A stretch of DNA of 64,000 bases from Candidatus Poribacteria bacterium (GTDB lineage Bacteria; Poribacteria; WGA-4E; WGA-3G): the NCBI GenBank assembly GCA_026706025.1, contig JAPOZO010000063.1:248001-312000 (forward strand), given 5' to 3'. The number at the start of each line of letters is the position of its first letter. The first letter of the stretch is position 1. The position numbers and the translations under genes were made by a program. Under the pieces are notes generated by a model. The model saw nothing but the letters and a program-made list of their open reading frames with translations. It was not told the DNA's origin and ran no database searches. Of this stretch, positions 52,414 through 60,916 are shown one piece after another.

Positions 52414-52920
52414 CTATGCGATTGCTCTGTCACCAATAAATTCCAATTCCCACTTTCCTTTTCTTCTGATCCAAATGTATGAAGCCCAAGACGCGCTAAG
52501 ATTGCCTTCGGAGTATCCGCCAGAAATTTTAACACAATTTCCAAACAAACCAATCCATTGGTAACTGTCAATTCGGAATAGAAGACCATTCCCCTCCATT
52601 GGAACTTCTCCTTCAATCACGATACTGCCCCCCATTACAAATTCCGAACCCTTCTTTACGGGTGGCGAGTGTCCCTTAAACCGCGCAAGAAATTCTGGTG
52701 AAGGATCTTCTCCGTCAATTTCCAAGAAATACGCTTCGGCATCTTGTTTTTGTGCGGAGGCATTATTTTCAAACTTATAGCGAAAAAACGTCTCAAAGAG
52801 GTCGAGTATTTCGGGATCAGGTGCTTCGTCTTGCAAATCGCCGCATGAAGATAGGACGGGGACAGCCAAGCAAAAAACGGCTAACACACACATTTTCTGT
52901 TTTCTCTTGAATAAAGTCAT
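52414..52920 (-). CDS. Lipoprotein of unknown function 1
   Basis: A 168-residue protein with lipobox LSSC (Cys26) after a hydrophobic stretch (VLAVFCLAVPVLSSC), so it is lipid-anchored outside the membrane. The rest (LFETFFRYKFENNASAQKQDAEAYFLEIDGEDPSPEFL, GKWELEFIGDRAIA) resembles small envelope proteins with an NTF2-like or a beta-barrel fold, but no family is recognised. It is convergent with cydB. Confidence 0.7.
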   Translation of the reverse strand: MTLFKRKQKMCVLAVFCLAVPVLSSCGDLQDEAPDPEILDLFETFFRYKFENNASAQKQDAEAYFLEIDGEDPSPEFLARFKGHSPPVKKGSEFVMGGSIVIEGEVPMEGNGLLFRIDSYQWIGLFGNCVKISGGYSEGNLSASWASYIWIRRKGKWELEFIGDRAIA

Positions 52921-52974
52921 GGAAATGCTCCAATCTTGACGATCTCTGCTTGGGTTGGTGTGTCGTCGTGAAGT

Positions 52975-53490
52975 TTAGTCATCTATACCAACCACACCGA
53001 CAAAAATAATAATGGTCCCACCGGTTAGGGTTAGGCAACCAAAAGCGGATCCTGCGGCCCCTGATTTAATTTGATACGATCGCATTTTCGCCCGATAAGC
53101 ATCGGCGTAAAACTTAACGTATTCAGGCGATTTTCCGATCAATCTTTCAGGTGGCGGATTCGGTGGATGGAGACGCATATAATATCGAGTCAGCAGACTG
53201 AAGACCGTTGCAGCACTCATTGAGGCGATTATGTATGAAGGTTCGGGCTGCCTATGTCCAAAGTGCAAGTCAGCGATACATCCTGTCATCAAAGCACACA
53301 TCCCTGCAGCGAGAGGTGCACTCATGCCTGCTCCAAAATAAGCCGGTAAATTGACATCGCTTTTGGCATCCGATTCAGCATCTACTTTCGCCTGAAGATG
53401 TAGCGGATCATGTGGTATATTCTCATAACCTTTAGAACCACAACCTGTAAGAACAATTGACAAACAACAGAAATATAGCAAGAATTTCAC
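52975..53490 (-). CDS. Lipoprotein of unknown function 2
   Basis: A 171-residue protein with lipobox LTGC (Cys17). Two Gly/Ala-rich hydrophobic segments (YFGAGMSAPLAAGMCALMTGCIADL and AGSAFGCLTLTGGTIIIFVGVVGIDD) flank a polar Pro-rich part. The GxxG-rich segments could be membrane-inserting. No relative recognised. It is 54 bases from lipoprotein 1 on the same strand. Confidence 0.65.
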   Translation of the reverse strand: MKFLLYFCCLSIVLTGCGSKGYENIPHDPLHLQAKVDAESDAKSDVNLPAYFGAGMSAPLAAGMCALMTGCIADLHFGHRQPEPSYIIASMSAATVFSLLTRYYMRLHPPNPPPERLIGKSPEYVKFYADAYRAKMRSYQIKSGAAGSAFGCLTLTGGTIIIFVGVVGIDD

Positions 53491-53802
53491 AAGAAATCTC
53501 CTTACCGCTCAACCCAACCTATAGGAAACCGCTTTTCCTCATTTTCTTAAACCTTTTTCCCAAATGTTTCCCTCTTTAAGTCTAAAAAATTAGTGGTAAA
53601 TTCGGATTGTTACCTTCAGTTTTTATGAGGGTGATATCTGGCTACCATCCTTTTTTGCCAGATACAGTTCTCCTTTTCCCTTGATTTTCCCCTTATTTCC
53701 TGCTAAACTTAAAGAAATTTCGGGTATCCCCTTATTCGCCTTGAAAACAGGTGGAAGTCCAAGCCTTGTCGGCAAACTCAAAAATCAGAGTCGGTCAACC
53801 TA
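53491..53802. other. Intergenic region ahead of the TRAP permease gene
   Basis: This 312-base stretch has no gene. It contains an inverted repeat ATCTGGC ... GCCAGAT at 53636-53663 and a C/T-rich tract after it. It probably holds two divergent promoters. The short sequence GGTGGAAGTCCA looked like part of a cobalamin riboswitch but the rest does not fit. Confidence 0.5.
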
Positions 53803-55881
53803 TTGAGACAAAAAATAAAAGATAATATCTTTCTAATAGTCTCGGTGCTGCTGTGTCTCTTTATCTTAGCCGAGGTCAATTACCCGCAGCTCGCACCACA
53901 ATCAGAGTTAGCACTCTTCGCGATGTTGGGGTTAATAGTGGTATTTTTGAGGTACCCTATTCATCCACGTTTCGCGGACAACCCTGTTTTTCAAACGCTT
54001 GATGTTGTGTTTATAGGCAGTGTGATCGCCTGCTTCGGCTACGTTGTAGTGCAAACAGAACCGATTTTTCAAGGCTTCTGGTTAGACGATAAATCCCTCG
54101 GTGATCGCGCTGGTGCAGAATTGCCACTGGATTACATCGTCGGTGGAATCGGACTTATTTTAGTATTAGAGGCGACGCGCCGTTCTATTGGTCTGACACT
54201 CCCGCTACTTTCTCTCGCATTTCTTCTCTATGCTGGTTTTGGGCAGTTTATGCCGGATGGGTTGTTTCCACATCGTGGGTATTCCGTTCAACGTATTATC
54301 AGTCAAACTTTTTTACACAGTCAAGGCACATTTGGCATCGCGCTTCGGGTAATGTTCACGTATGTGTTCCTATTTGTCCTGTTCGGTACGTTGCTCGAAC
54401 GGACGGGAGCAACCAGTTATGTCTTGGATTTGGCGAGGCGCGTATTCGGTACGAGTGCAGGCGCGCCTGCCAAGGTTGCTGTGCTGAGTAGCGGTATGAT
54501 GGGATCACTGTCGGGTTCTGCCGTAGCAAACACGGCGACGACTGGAACCTTTACGATTCCGCTGATGCAACGCTCTGGGTTTCCGCCTACGATAGCAGGT
54601 GGCATTGAAGCCGCGGCGAGTTCTGGCGGCGCATTAGTACCACCGATCATGGGGGCAGCCGCATATATGATGCTCGAAATCGTGGAGCCTGCTGTCACCT
54701 ATTTGGAGATCATCAGGGCGGCACTACTACCAGCTATCCTTTATTATACTGGTATGTTGTGTATGGTACACTTTTCTGCGAAGTTCGCGAGCCGAGAACT
54801 TGCGATGAAAAAGTCAGTGGAGTTTGACAGGCAATCTTCAAATCTGGCGGATGATGAAACATCAGACAGTCCTAACGAAACGCAAGACACGGTGCAGGAA
54901 GAAAAGCATGGAAAACTTTTGACGCTGCAAGGGTTTATCTTTCTCGCTGCGTTTGTTACGCTCATCGGTGTTTTGCTAATAGGTGCTACAGCGTTCCGCG
55001 CGGTGAGTTGGAGTCTATTAATAGTTATCGCAATAACGCTGTTGGGCTACCTGATACGTCGAATACGTGGACGCCCCTCTACCGCTGAAACGGGTGTTGG
55101 TGTTTCGGATTTGAGGCAAGGGGTCAACTTTTTAATATCGCCTTGTGAACGGGCAGCGCAGAGTGGCGTTTCGTTGATTGCGGCTGCAGCATGCGTTGGT
55201 ATCATTTTAGGGGTCGTGACACTGACGGGTATCGGTAGTAAGTTGCCATCGGTGCTTTTACCGCTTGCATCCACTAACCTCGTGTTAGCACTGTTCTTTC
55301 TGATGATCTCGACAATTATCCTTGGGATGGGCTTGCCTTCATCGGTCTGTTATCTGCTGATGGCGATCTTAGTGGGTCCCGTGCTTCTGGATTTGGGCGT
55401 TGTTCCGCTCGCGGCGCATTTTTTTATCTTCTATTTCGGGATGATGTCGATGGTGACCCCACCTGTTGCATTGGCGGCGTATGCTGCGGCTGCAATCGCA
55501 GGTTCCGGGATAATGGCGACAGGGTTTGCAGCCTTCAGGTTCGCGCTCGTCGGTTTCGCGTTGCCTTACGCGTTTGTCCTGCGCCCCGCGTTACTCTGGC
55601 TGAATAGCGATGGTGGTATACCAGGTTTATGGACAGTTTTCGGGACTTTCTCTCTCACGCTGGTTGGCACTGTTATCTTTGCGGCTGCGATTGCTGGTTA
55701 TGTCTTTAACAGGTTAGCCCTATGGACACGCGGTATTCTGTTTGCCGCTGCACTCATTCTCTTTTTTATCCCGACCGACGTTCAGTTTGTGTGGATTCAT
55801 GGAATAGTAATGCTCGCAGGTATTGCCATTTTCTATTATAATTGGCGAATAAAGGAGACACACCATGAAAAGCCCAATTAG
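53803..55881 (+). CDS. TRAP transporter permease, fused 4TM/12TM
   Basis: A 692-residue membrane protein of the fused TRAP permease family. The start (IFLIVSVLLCLFILAEVNYPQLAP) corresponds to the small subunit; VMFTYVFLFVLFGTLLERTGATSY, SGSAVANTATTGTFTIPLMQRSGF, PPIMGAAAYMMLEI and MGLPSSVCYLLMAILVGPVLL are hallmarks of the large subunit. A hydrophilic loop lies at about 340-370. TRAP systems take up organic acids with a periplasmic receptor (TAXI type for the fused permeases); no receptor gene is next to it. The start is TTG with no clear ribosome site. Confidence 0.9.
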   Translation: MRQKIKDNIFLIVSVLLCLFILAEVNYPQLAPQSELALFAMLGLIVVFLRYPIHPRFADNPVFQTLDVVFIGSVIACFGYVVVQTEPIFQGFWLDDKSLGDRAGAELPLDYIVGGIGLILVLEATRRSIGLTLPLLSLAFLLYAGFGQFMPDGLFPHRGYSVQRIISQTFLHSQGTFGIALRVMFTYVFLFVLFGTLLERTGATSYVLDLARRVFGTSAGAPAKVAVLSSGMMGSLSGSAVANTATTGTFTIPLMQRSGFPPTIAGGIEAAASSGGALVPPIMGAAAYMMLEIVEPAVTYLEIIRAALLPAILYYTGMLCMVHFSAKFASRELAMKKSVEFDRQSSNLADDETSDSPNETQDTVQEEKHGKLLTLQGFIFLAAFVTLIGVLLIGATAFRAVSWSLLIVIAITLLGYLIRRIRGRPSTAETGVGVSDLRQGVNFLISPCERAAQSGVSLIAAAACVGIILGVVTLTGIGSKLPSVLLPLASTNLVLALFFLMISTIILGMGLPSSVCYLLMAILVGPVLLDLGVVPLAAHFFIFYFGMMSMVTPPVALAAYAAAAIAGSGIMATGFAAFRFALVGFALPYAFVLRPALLWLNSDGGIPGLWTVFGTFSLTLVGTVIFAAAIAGYVFNRLALWTRGILFAAALILFFIPTDVQFVWIHGIVMLAGIAIFYYNWRIKETHHEKPN

Positions 55882-56065
55882 ATGGGTGTTGTACTGTCTG
55901 CTCGTCCTACTGTTTTTTCTTCACAACGATTTCTGGTTCTGGCAAACACCGCAAATTGTTTTAGGGTTACCGGTAGGGTTGCTCTATCATATCGGTTACT
56001 GCCTTGTGGCAGCGTTGCTGATGGCCGCTTTCGTCAAAGCGAGAAAGGACTGGGGACAGAAATGA
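55865..56065 (+). CDS. DUF3311-like small membrane protein
   Basis: A 66-residue protein with two membrane helices (WVLYCLLVLLFFLHNDFWFW and LGLPVGLLYHIGYCLVAALLMAAFV), the layout of DUF3311. Such proteins are usually coded just ahead of SSS symporters and are thought to be their small partner. It overlaps the TRAP permease gene by 17 bases and the symporter gene by four (ATGA), which shows a single transcript with linked translation. Confidence 0.88.
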   Translation: MKSPIRWVLYCLLVLLFFLHNDFWFWQTPQIVLGLPVGLLYHIGYCLVAALLMAAFVKARKDWGQK

Positions 56066-57507
56066 GTCTTGTTGTTATTTTTTCCTACCTTGCTGTGGTG
56101 TTGATTCTCGGTGTTTTGAGTCATAAACTTTTCCGAAATACTGGAGAAGACTACTTCGTCGCGAGCCGGACTATCAATTGGTTTATCCTGTTGATGACGC
56201 TTTTCGGTACGAATATGACAGCGTTCTCGATTCTCGGGGCATCCGGTGAAGCCTATCACAGAGGTATCGGTGTTTTTGCGCTGATGGCTTCTTCTTCTGC
56301 GATCGTTGTACCGTGTGTGTTCCTCTTTATCGGGACCCGCTTATGGCGAATAGGAAAACGATTCGGCTATGTAACACAGGCGCAGTACTTCCGAGACCGC
56401 TGGGAGTCCGATGGCATAGGACTATTGCTCTTTATTTTATTTGTGTTGCTGCTTATACCGTATCTACTGATCGGAGTGATGGGCGGCGGAGGGACATTGG
56501 CGACCCTCACAGATGGAAAAATTCCACAATGGGCTGGCGGCTTACTCATCTGTGCTGTTGTGCTCTGTTACGTTACCTACAGCGGGATGCGAGGCACCGC
56601 TTGGGTGAATACCTTCCAGACACTCGTTTTCATGACACTCGGAGGTATTACCTTCTTTGTTATCACAAATCGGATGGGCGGCTTTGCAAACGCAATCTCT
56701 AAAGTTGACACGGGTTTGCTGATGCAGGCGGAGCATATTAAACCGTTAGAACTATTGACATACCTCTGTATTCCGCTCTGTGTCGGTATGTTCCCACATA
56801 TCTTCTCACATTTTCTAACCGCAAAAGATGTCGGGACGTTCCGTTATGCAATTATCCTGTATCCATTGTGTATCGCAATTGTGTGGATTCCGAGCGTGCT
56901 GCTCGGAATATTAGGAAATGTAGATGTTCCGGGCTTAAAGGGATCGCAAGCAAACAATGTGCTGATTCAGATGATCGGTATGCACGCGCCCGGTGTGTTA
57001 GCGGGGTTTTTAGGCGCAGGTGTCTTCGCGGCGATTATGTCGTCGCTCGACTCACAATCACTCGCTATTGGGAGCATGTTCACACATGATATTATTGGGC
57101 ATTATCGTCGAGAGGCGTTTTCCGAGAAACAGCGGGTATGGGTCGGACGACTGTTTGTCAGCGGTGTGCTTTGCATCACTTATCTAATCTCTCTCATTGC
57201 GACACCGAGCATTTTTAGGCTCGCGATCTGGTCATTCACAGGGTTTTCGGGGCTTTTTCCGATTGTGGTAGCGGCACTGTTCTGGCGGCGGAGTACAAAA
57301 AGCGGAGTATTCGCCGCGATTATAAGCGTTATTCTGTTATGGCTCTATTTCTTTCTCCGCAACTGGCAGACCCCCGGATACACTGTGGGTGGAACTGGAA
57401 TTATGCCTGTTACGATCCTAATCGTTATTTCGTCTGTCACCTTGATAATCGTTTCGCTACTCACGAAACCGCCGAATTCACAGACACTTGGGAAGTTTTT
57501 TGATTGA
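56062..57507 (+). CDS. Sodium:solute symporter (SSS family)
   Basis: A 481-residue symporter with about 13 membrane helices. VLSHKLFRNTGEDYFVASRTINWFI, SGEAYHRGIGVFALMASSSAIVVPCVFLF, YVTQAQYFRDRWESD and FAAIMSSLDSQSLAIGSMFTHDI are typical of the SSS family; the last is the sodium-site segment. The substrate may be an organic acid or a sugar. ATG at 56062 overlaps the DUF3311 stop and is clearly right; a longer frame opening at 55882 is spurious. Confidence 0.92.
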   Translation: MSLVVIFSYLAVVLILGVLSHKLFRNTGEDYFVASRTINWFILLMTLFGTNMTAFSILGASGEAYHRGIGVFALMASSSAIVVPCVFLFIGTRLWRIGKRFGYVTQAQYFRDRWESDGIGLLLFILFVLLLIPYLLIGVMGGGGTLATLTDGKIPQWAGGLLICAVVLCYVTYSGMRGTAWVNTFQTLVFMTLGGITFFVITNRMGGFANAISKVDTGLLMQAEHIKPLELLTYLCIPLCVGMFPHIFSHFLTAKDVGTFRYAIILYPLCIAIVWIPSVLLGILGNVDVPGLKGSQANNVLIQMIGMHAPGVLAGFLGAGVFAAIMSSLDSQSLAIGSMFTHDIIGHYRREAFSEKQRVWVGRLFVSGVLCITYLISLIATPSIFRLAIWSFTGFSGLFPIVVAALFWRRSTKSGVFAAIISVILLWLYFFLRNWQTPGYTVGGTGIMPVTILIVISSVTLIIVSLLTKPPNSQTLGKFFD

Positions 57508-57586
57508 AGGAGTTGCGTTGAAAACGTGCAGCAGCGCGGCAGAGACCTCGCCGGACAACGCTTATATTTAAGGAGTGATATAAACT

Positions 57587-58372
57587 ATGATACCCCAAAA
57601 AATAGTTTTATTTTTATTATTCGTGGTATGTATTTCTGCATGTGAAAAGGCTGAAGATCCACTTGAACCTGAACCTGAACCTGAAAAACCGGTCGTGCTT
57701 GCGTACGGTACAGTTTCTGGCACCATTACCGATGCTGGGACAGGAAACCCTATTCCGGGGGCTATTGTAAAACTGTTAGAGTCGTCAGTTGAAACTGGTG
57801 TGGAGGGGGTCTATTCTTTTCAAGGTATTGTTTACGGTGATGCGCACACGCTAATTGTTGAAGATGCAGATTACAAATCCTATAACGAACCGTTCGTGCT
57901 CAATCAGGAACGCTTAGTTGTGGATGTTGCTTTGACACCACTGAAGGATCCAGCAGTAGAGATCCAAGAATTCTTTGACAATTTTTCCGACCTCCTTGAA
58001 TCCCTGGATATGGAGAACATTGAGGCGATCCGGGCACTCTTTTCGGAGACTTACGTCGCTGCAGACGATCCTGCTACACTCTTCGGTGTCGCATCAGGTA
58101 TTATTCCCGAAAATTATGAAGATGTCGTTCCGGCGATGACACAACTTTTTGAGGAATACGTCTCACTTGAATTCATATTCAATGATATAGAGGTAGATGT
58201 GACACATGCCCGTAAAATGGCAGTAACACTTCGACTTGATGTAAACGCGGAAAAGGGAGAGCAACGGGATCTGAGAGAACTCAAAGCACATTGTAGGTTT
58301 GAGTTCCGCCGTGAAGGGTCAGATTGGAAGATTGTTTATTGGCAGCTGATTGAGTTAGACCTCCGCTTATAA
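57587..58372 (+). CDS. Lipoprotein with carboxypeptidase-regulatory-like domain
   Basis: A 261-residue lipoprotein with lipobox ISAC (Cys19). An acidic E-P repeat (residues about 28-33, LEPEPEPEKP) is the linker, then a regulatory-like beta domain (YGTVSGTITDAGTGNPIPGAIVKLLES, GVYSFQGIVYGDAHTLIVE), then a C-terminal NTF2-like domain (VEIQEFFDNFSDLLESLD, CRFEFRREGSDWKIVYWQLIELDL). It probably sits at the outer surface; ligand unknown. AAGGAG is upstream of the start. Confidence 0.8.
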   Translation: MIPQKIVLFLLFVVCISACEKAEDPLEPEPEPEKPVVLAYGTVSGTITDAGTGNPIPGAIVKLLESSVETGVEGVYSFQGIVYGDAHTLIVEDADYKSYNEPFVLNQERLVVDVALTPLKDPAVEIQEFFDNFSDLLESLDMENIEAIRALFSETYVAADDPATLFGVASGIIPENYEDVVPAMTQLFEEYVSLEFIFNDIEVDVTHARKMAVTLRLDVNAEKGEQRDLRELKAHCRFEFRREGSDWKIVYWQLIELDLRL

Positions 58373-58470
58373 TCTCTTCTTGTAGGAGCGAGTTTTGCTC
58401 GCGCTCATAATCTCTCCTTGTAGGAGCGAGTGTGTTTACTTGGGGTGTTTTTGCAATGTAATACAAGGAA

Positions 58471-58500
58471 CGGATTTAGTCTAACCCCAGACTAAATCCG
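58471..58500. terminator. Hairpin between two convergent genes
   Basis: CGGATTTAGTCT, loop AACCCC, AGACTAAATCCG: a perfect 12-base-pair stem between the lipoprotein gene and ksgA. No T run follows; it may still end transcription in both directions. Two copies of CTTGTAGGAGCGAG lie upstream (58379 and 58419). Confidence 0.6.
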
Positions 58501-58559
58501 GTATTTCTGCGTATTTCTTGTCGCTCGCGACCCGTAATGTGATTTCAAGATTATGTGTC

Positions 58560-59483
58560 TCAAACACCGGTCTTCGCTGATACGGATTGAGACAAGCAAT
58601 TCGCAAGTGCTGCAAATTCGGTGATGTCCAATGTTTCAGCGCGCCGTTGTGGTGCTATACCAAGTTCCTTAAATGCAGCTGCCAATACTTCACCTGAAGC
58701 AAACTTGCCTCTGACTAAAGCATTTTTTAGCATCTTCCGTCGCGTCCGAAATGCAGTACGCACTACTTGAAAAAAGAGTTCCTCACTTTCTACCGCAACC
58801 TTTGGTGTTTCGCGCATTTCCAGTTTTAGAAGCGCGGAATCTACCTTCGGGGCAGGATAGAAATTTTCTGGCGACAGCGTAGCAATGAGTGTTGCCTCGG
58901 CGCGATAGGCGACACCGATTGTCAACGCACCGTAGTCCTTTCCCCCGGGACCTGCAACTATTCGTTCCGCTACCTCTTTCTGCATCATTAACACACAACT
59001 ATGAATTTGTTTGTGATGCGCGAGGAGTTTCCACAGGATGGGCGTTGTAATATTATAAGGTAGGTTCGCTATAACTTTAAAAGTAGTAGGCACAGTCCCT
59101 GTGCCGTCAACCAACAGTGAATTGAGTTCCAATTTGAGAATATCGGCGTTGAGCAGTTGGACACGCGGATTTGTTGACTTTTGTAGTAGTAGGGGCGAGG
59201 TTACCTCGCCCCTACTACAAGTTGCGCCAAAATGAGATGCTAAGGCGTTGTATAATAGTTCGTCCACTTCGATAGCAATGACGCGTTCGGCATGCCGCGC
59301 CAGTACCTCTGTGAGACATCCTAACCCAGCACCAATTTCTATGACCGTGTCGTGCGCTGTAACTGCTCCAGCTTCAAGGATTATTTTCAGGGCTTCTGGA
59401 TTAACGAGGAAATTTTGACCTAATTTCTTTTTAGGGCGGGTATGGTTTAGCGCGAAAAAAGCACGGATTTGTTGGTGGTTCAT
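58560..59483 (-). CDS. ksgA: 16S rRNA dimethyladenosine transferase KsgA
   Basis: A 307-residue KsgA/RsmA, which methylates two adenines near the end of 16S rRNA. KKKLGQNFLVNPEAL, VIEIGAGLGCLTEVLA (SAM site), VIANLPYNITTPIL (N-L-P-Y catalytic motif, 140-143) and the C-terminal FRTRRKMLKNAL region are present. Compared with the usual protein it has extra sequence at about residues 88-102 and 125-133; both come from palindromic repeats in the DNA (59181-59220 and 59089-59105). The SAM and NLPY motifs are intact, so it should still work. Confidence 0.95.
   Translation of the reverse strand: MNHQQIRAFFALNHTRPKKKLGQNFLVNPEALKIILEAGAVTAHDTVIEIGAGLGCLTEVLARHAERVIAIEVDELLYNALASHFGATCSRGEVTSPLLLQKSTNPRVQLLNADILKLELNSLLVDGTGTVPTTFKVIANLPYNITTPILWKLLAHHKQIHSCVLMMQKEVAERIVAGPGGKDYGALTIGVAYRAEATLIATLSPENFYPAPKVDSALLKLEMRETPKVAVESEELFFQVVRTAFRTRRKMLKNALVRGKFASGEVLAAAFKELGIAPQRRAETLDITEFAALANCLSQSVSAKTGV
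59089..59105. repeat. GGCACAG palindrome inside ksgA
   Basis: GGCACAG, loop TCC, CTGTGCC: a perfect seven-base-pair palindrome in frame, giving about nine extra residues (VDGTGTVPT) just before the N-L-P-Y motif strand. Confidence 0.7.
59181..59220. repeat. TAGGGGCGAGG palindrome inside ksgA
   Basis: TTGTAGTAGTAGGGGCGAGG on the left pairs with the right arm TACCTCGCCCCTACTACAA, with a three-base bulge. It encodes about 15 residues (CSRGEVTSPLLLQK) in frame within the SAM-domain loop. Confidence 0.85.
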
Positions 59484-59496
59484 TTTTTAAGGGTTG

Positions 59497-59607
59497 TCGG
59501 TTCGGTTTTTTCTACGAAAAAACCTTTCAGCAGTCAGTTTTCAGTTAAGAGGTGTTTTTGCTTGGGCGTTTTCCCGCGTCTAACAAAACCCTCTTATAAC
59601 TGATAAC
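59497..59607. repeat. TCAGTTTTCAGTTAAGAGG dispersed repeat between ksgA and coaBC
   Basis: It has the words GAAAAAACCTTTCAGCAGTC, TTTTCAGTTAAGAGG and ACCCTCTTATAACTGATAAC, the family also at 17866 and 39828. Inside one arm is GTGTTTTTGCTTGGGCGTTT, the same 20-base word as at 37635 with one change. Confidence 0.7.
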
Positions 59608-60821
59608 TATGACCTGAGGGAAATAATTTTTGTTAGAATAGCATCCGCCACGTCCCGTTTTGAGGAACGGGGTAGTTGTTCGCAAGTGCCATCCCGGTCC
59701 AGCAGCGTGACGATATTCGTGTCGGATTGGAAGCCCGCGCCTTCTTCAAGAATGTCGTTTGCTACAATTAAATCGCAATTCTTGCGTACCAGTTTCTTTC
59801 GGGCGTTCTCAAGAAGATCGTTCGTCTCGGCGGCAAAACAGACAAGCGTTTGATGCGTTTTCTGTTCGCCGAGCGTCTGTGCGATGTCTGGGTTTCTTTC
59901 AAGCGGGAGTGTTAATGTATCGGCACTCTTTTTGATTTTATGGGGTGTATATTCGCTTGGACGATAATCAGCGGGCGCGCCTGCCATAATGACGATATCT
60001 GTTTCATTGAATACCTCCAGAAGTGCATCATACATATCAAGGGTTGTTTCGACGTGCTGCGTCTTGATGCCAACGGGCGGAGAAACAGTAGCGGTACCGC
60101 TAATCAAGTGTACTTCTGCGCCACGTTGTGCCGCTGCTTCGGCGATGGCGTATCCCATCTTACCGCTGGAACGGTTTGTAATAAACCTGACTGGATCAAT
60201 ATATTCGCGTGTTGCCCCTGCTGTGACAAGGATACGTGTCCCTTTCAAGTCGTGTATTTTTTGTATTGACGCTATAGATGAGAGGATATCACTTGCACCT
60301 TCGAGGATCATCTCCACTGTATTTAAACGTCCTACACCTTCATAGCCGCATGCGAGATCACCGCTGTCGGGTTCAATGAAATGAACACCGTTCGTTTTTA
60401 GGAGGTCAATGTTCCGTTGAACGAAAGGGTTTTGATACATGTGACCGTTCATCGCGGGGGCGAGGAGTATCGGGCAGTGGACGGAGACAGCAACGGTGGA
60501 GAGCGCATCGTCAGCGATACCGTTTGCGAGCTTACCGATGATGTTCGCCGTCGCGGGGACAATTGCGAGCAGATCGGCACGGTCAGCGAGATCGATGTGC
60601 GGCGGTTTCCAATCTGTGCCTGCATCGAATAGATTCAGTAGGACAGGGTTCCGTGAGATAACTTGGAATTGCAAAGGTTGGACAAGGCGAGTGGCGTTTT
60701 CTGTCATCACGACGTGAACAGCGGCACCGATTTTGACAAGTTGACTCGTCAAGTCAAGGGATTTGTGGATGGCTATCCCGCCTGTAACACCTAAGATAAT
60801 AGTTCGATTTCTGAATTCCAT
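59607..60821 (-). CDS. coaBC: Coenzyme A biosynthesis bifunctional protein CoaBC
   Basis: A 404-residue fused phosphopantothenoylcysteine decarboxylase/synthetase. The decarboxylase half has LGVTGGIAIHKSLDL, PHIDLADRADLLAIVPATANIIGKLANGIADD and LAPAMNGHMYQNP; the synthetase half has LVTAGATREYIDPVRFITNRSSGKMGYAIAEAA and VCFAAET. It makes 4'-phosphopantetheine from phosphopantothenate and Cys. It follows gmk, as in many genomes; a small open frame with coding character lies between the two (60836-60916). Confidence 0.95.
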   Translation of the reverse strand: MEFRNRTIILGVTGGIAIHKSLDLTSQLVKIGAAVHVVMTENATRLVQPLQFQVISRNPVLLNLFDAGTDWKPPHIDLADRADLLAIVPATANIIGKLANGIADDALSTVAVSVHCPILLAPAMNGHMYQNPFVQRNIDLLKTNGVHFIEPDSGDLACGYEGVGRLNTVEMILEGASDILSSIASIQKIHDLKGTRILVTAGATREYIDPVRFITNRSSGKMGYAIAEAAAQRGAEVHLISGTATVSPPVGIKTQHVETTLDMYDALLEVFNETDIVIMAGAPADYRPSEYTPHKIKKSADTLTLPLERNPDIAQTLGEQKTHQTLVCFAAETNDLLENARKKLVRKNCDLIVANDILEEGAGFQSDTNIVTLLDRDGTCEQLPRSSKRDVADAILTKIISLRS

Positions 60822-60835
60822 ATTTTTTATGAGCG

Positions 60836-60916
60836 TTAAGATTTAGCCATTTGTGCGCGTAGTTTTTCCAATTCTGCTTCAGCCTGTTTTCTGCGTAGTG
60901 CTTCTTCTTCTGCAAT
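60836..60916 (-). other. Coding-like 26-codon tail after the gmk stop
   Basis: Directly after the gmk TAA, in the same frame, comes the peptide IAEEEALRRKQAEAELEKLR and then AQMAKS up to a TAA at 60836. It is charged and helical like the end of a real protein. It could be the former C-terminus of gmk, now cut off by TAA, or the end of a lost gene such as rpoZ that often follows gmk. No start codon is visible for it alone. Confidence 0.4.

Noticed and set aside
53745-53790. Cobalamin riboswitch ahead of the TRAP permease
   Set aside because: GGTGGAAGTCCA resembles one conserved box, but the other boxes and the switch hairpin are not visible.
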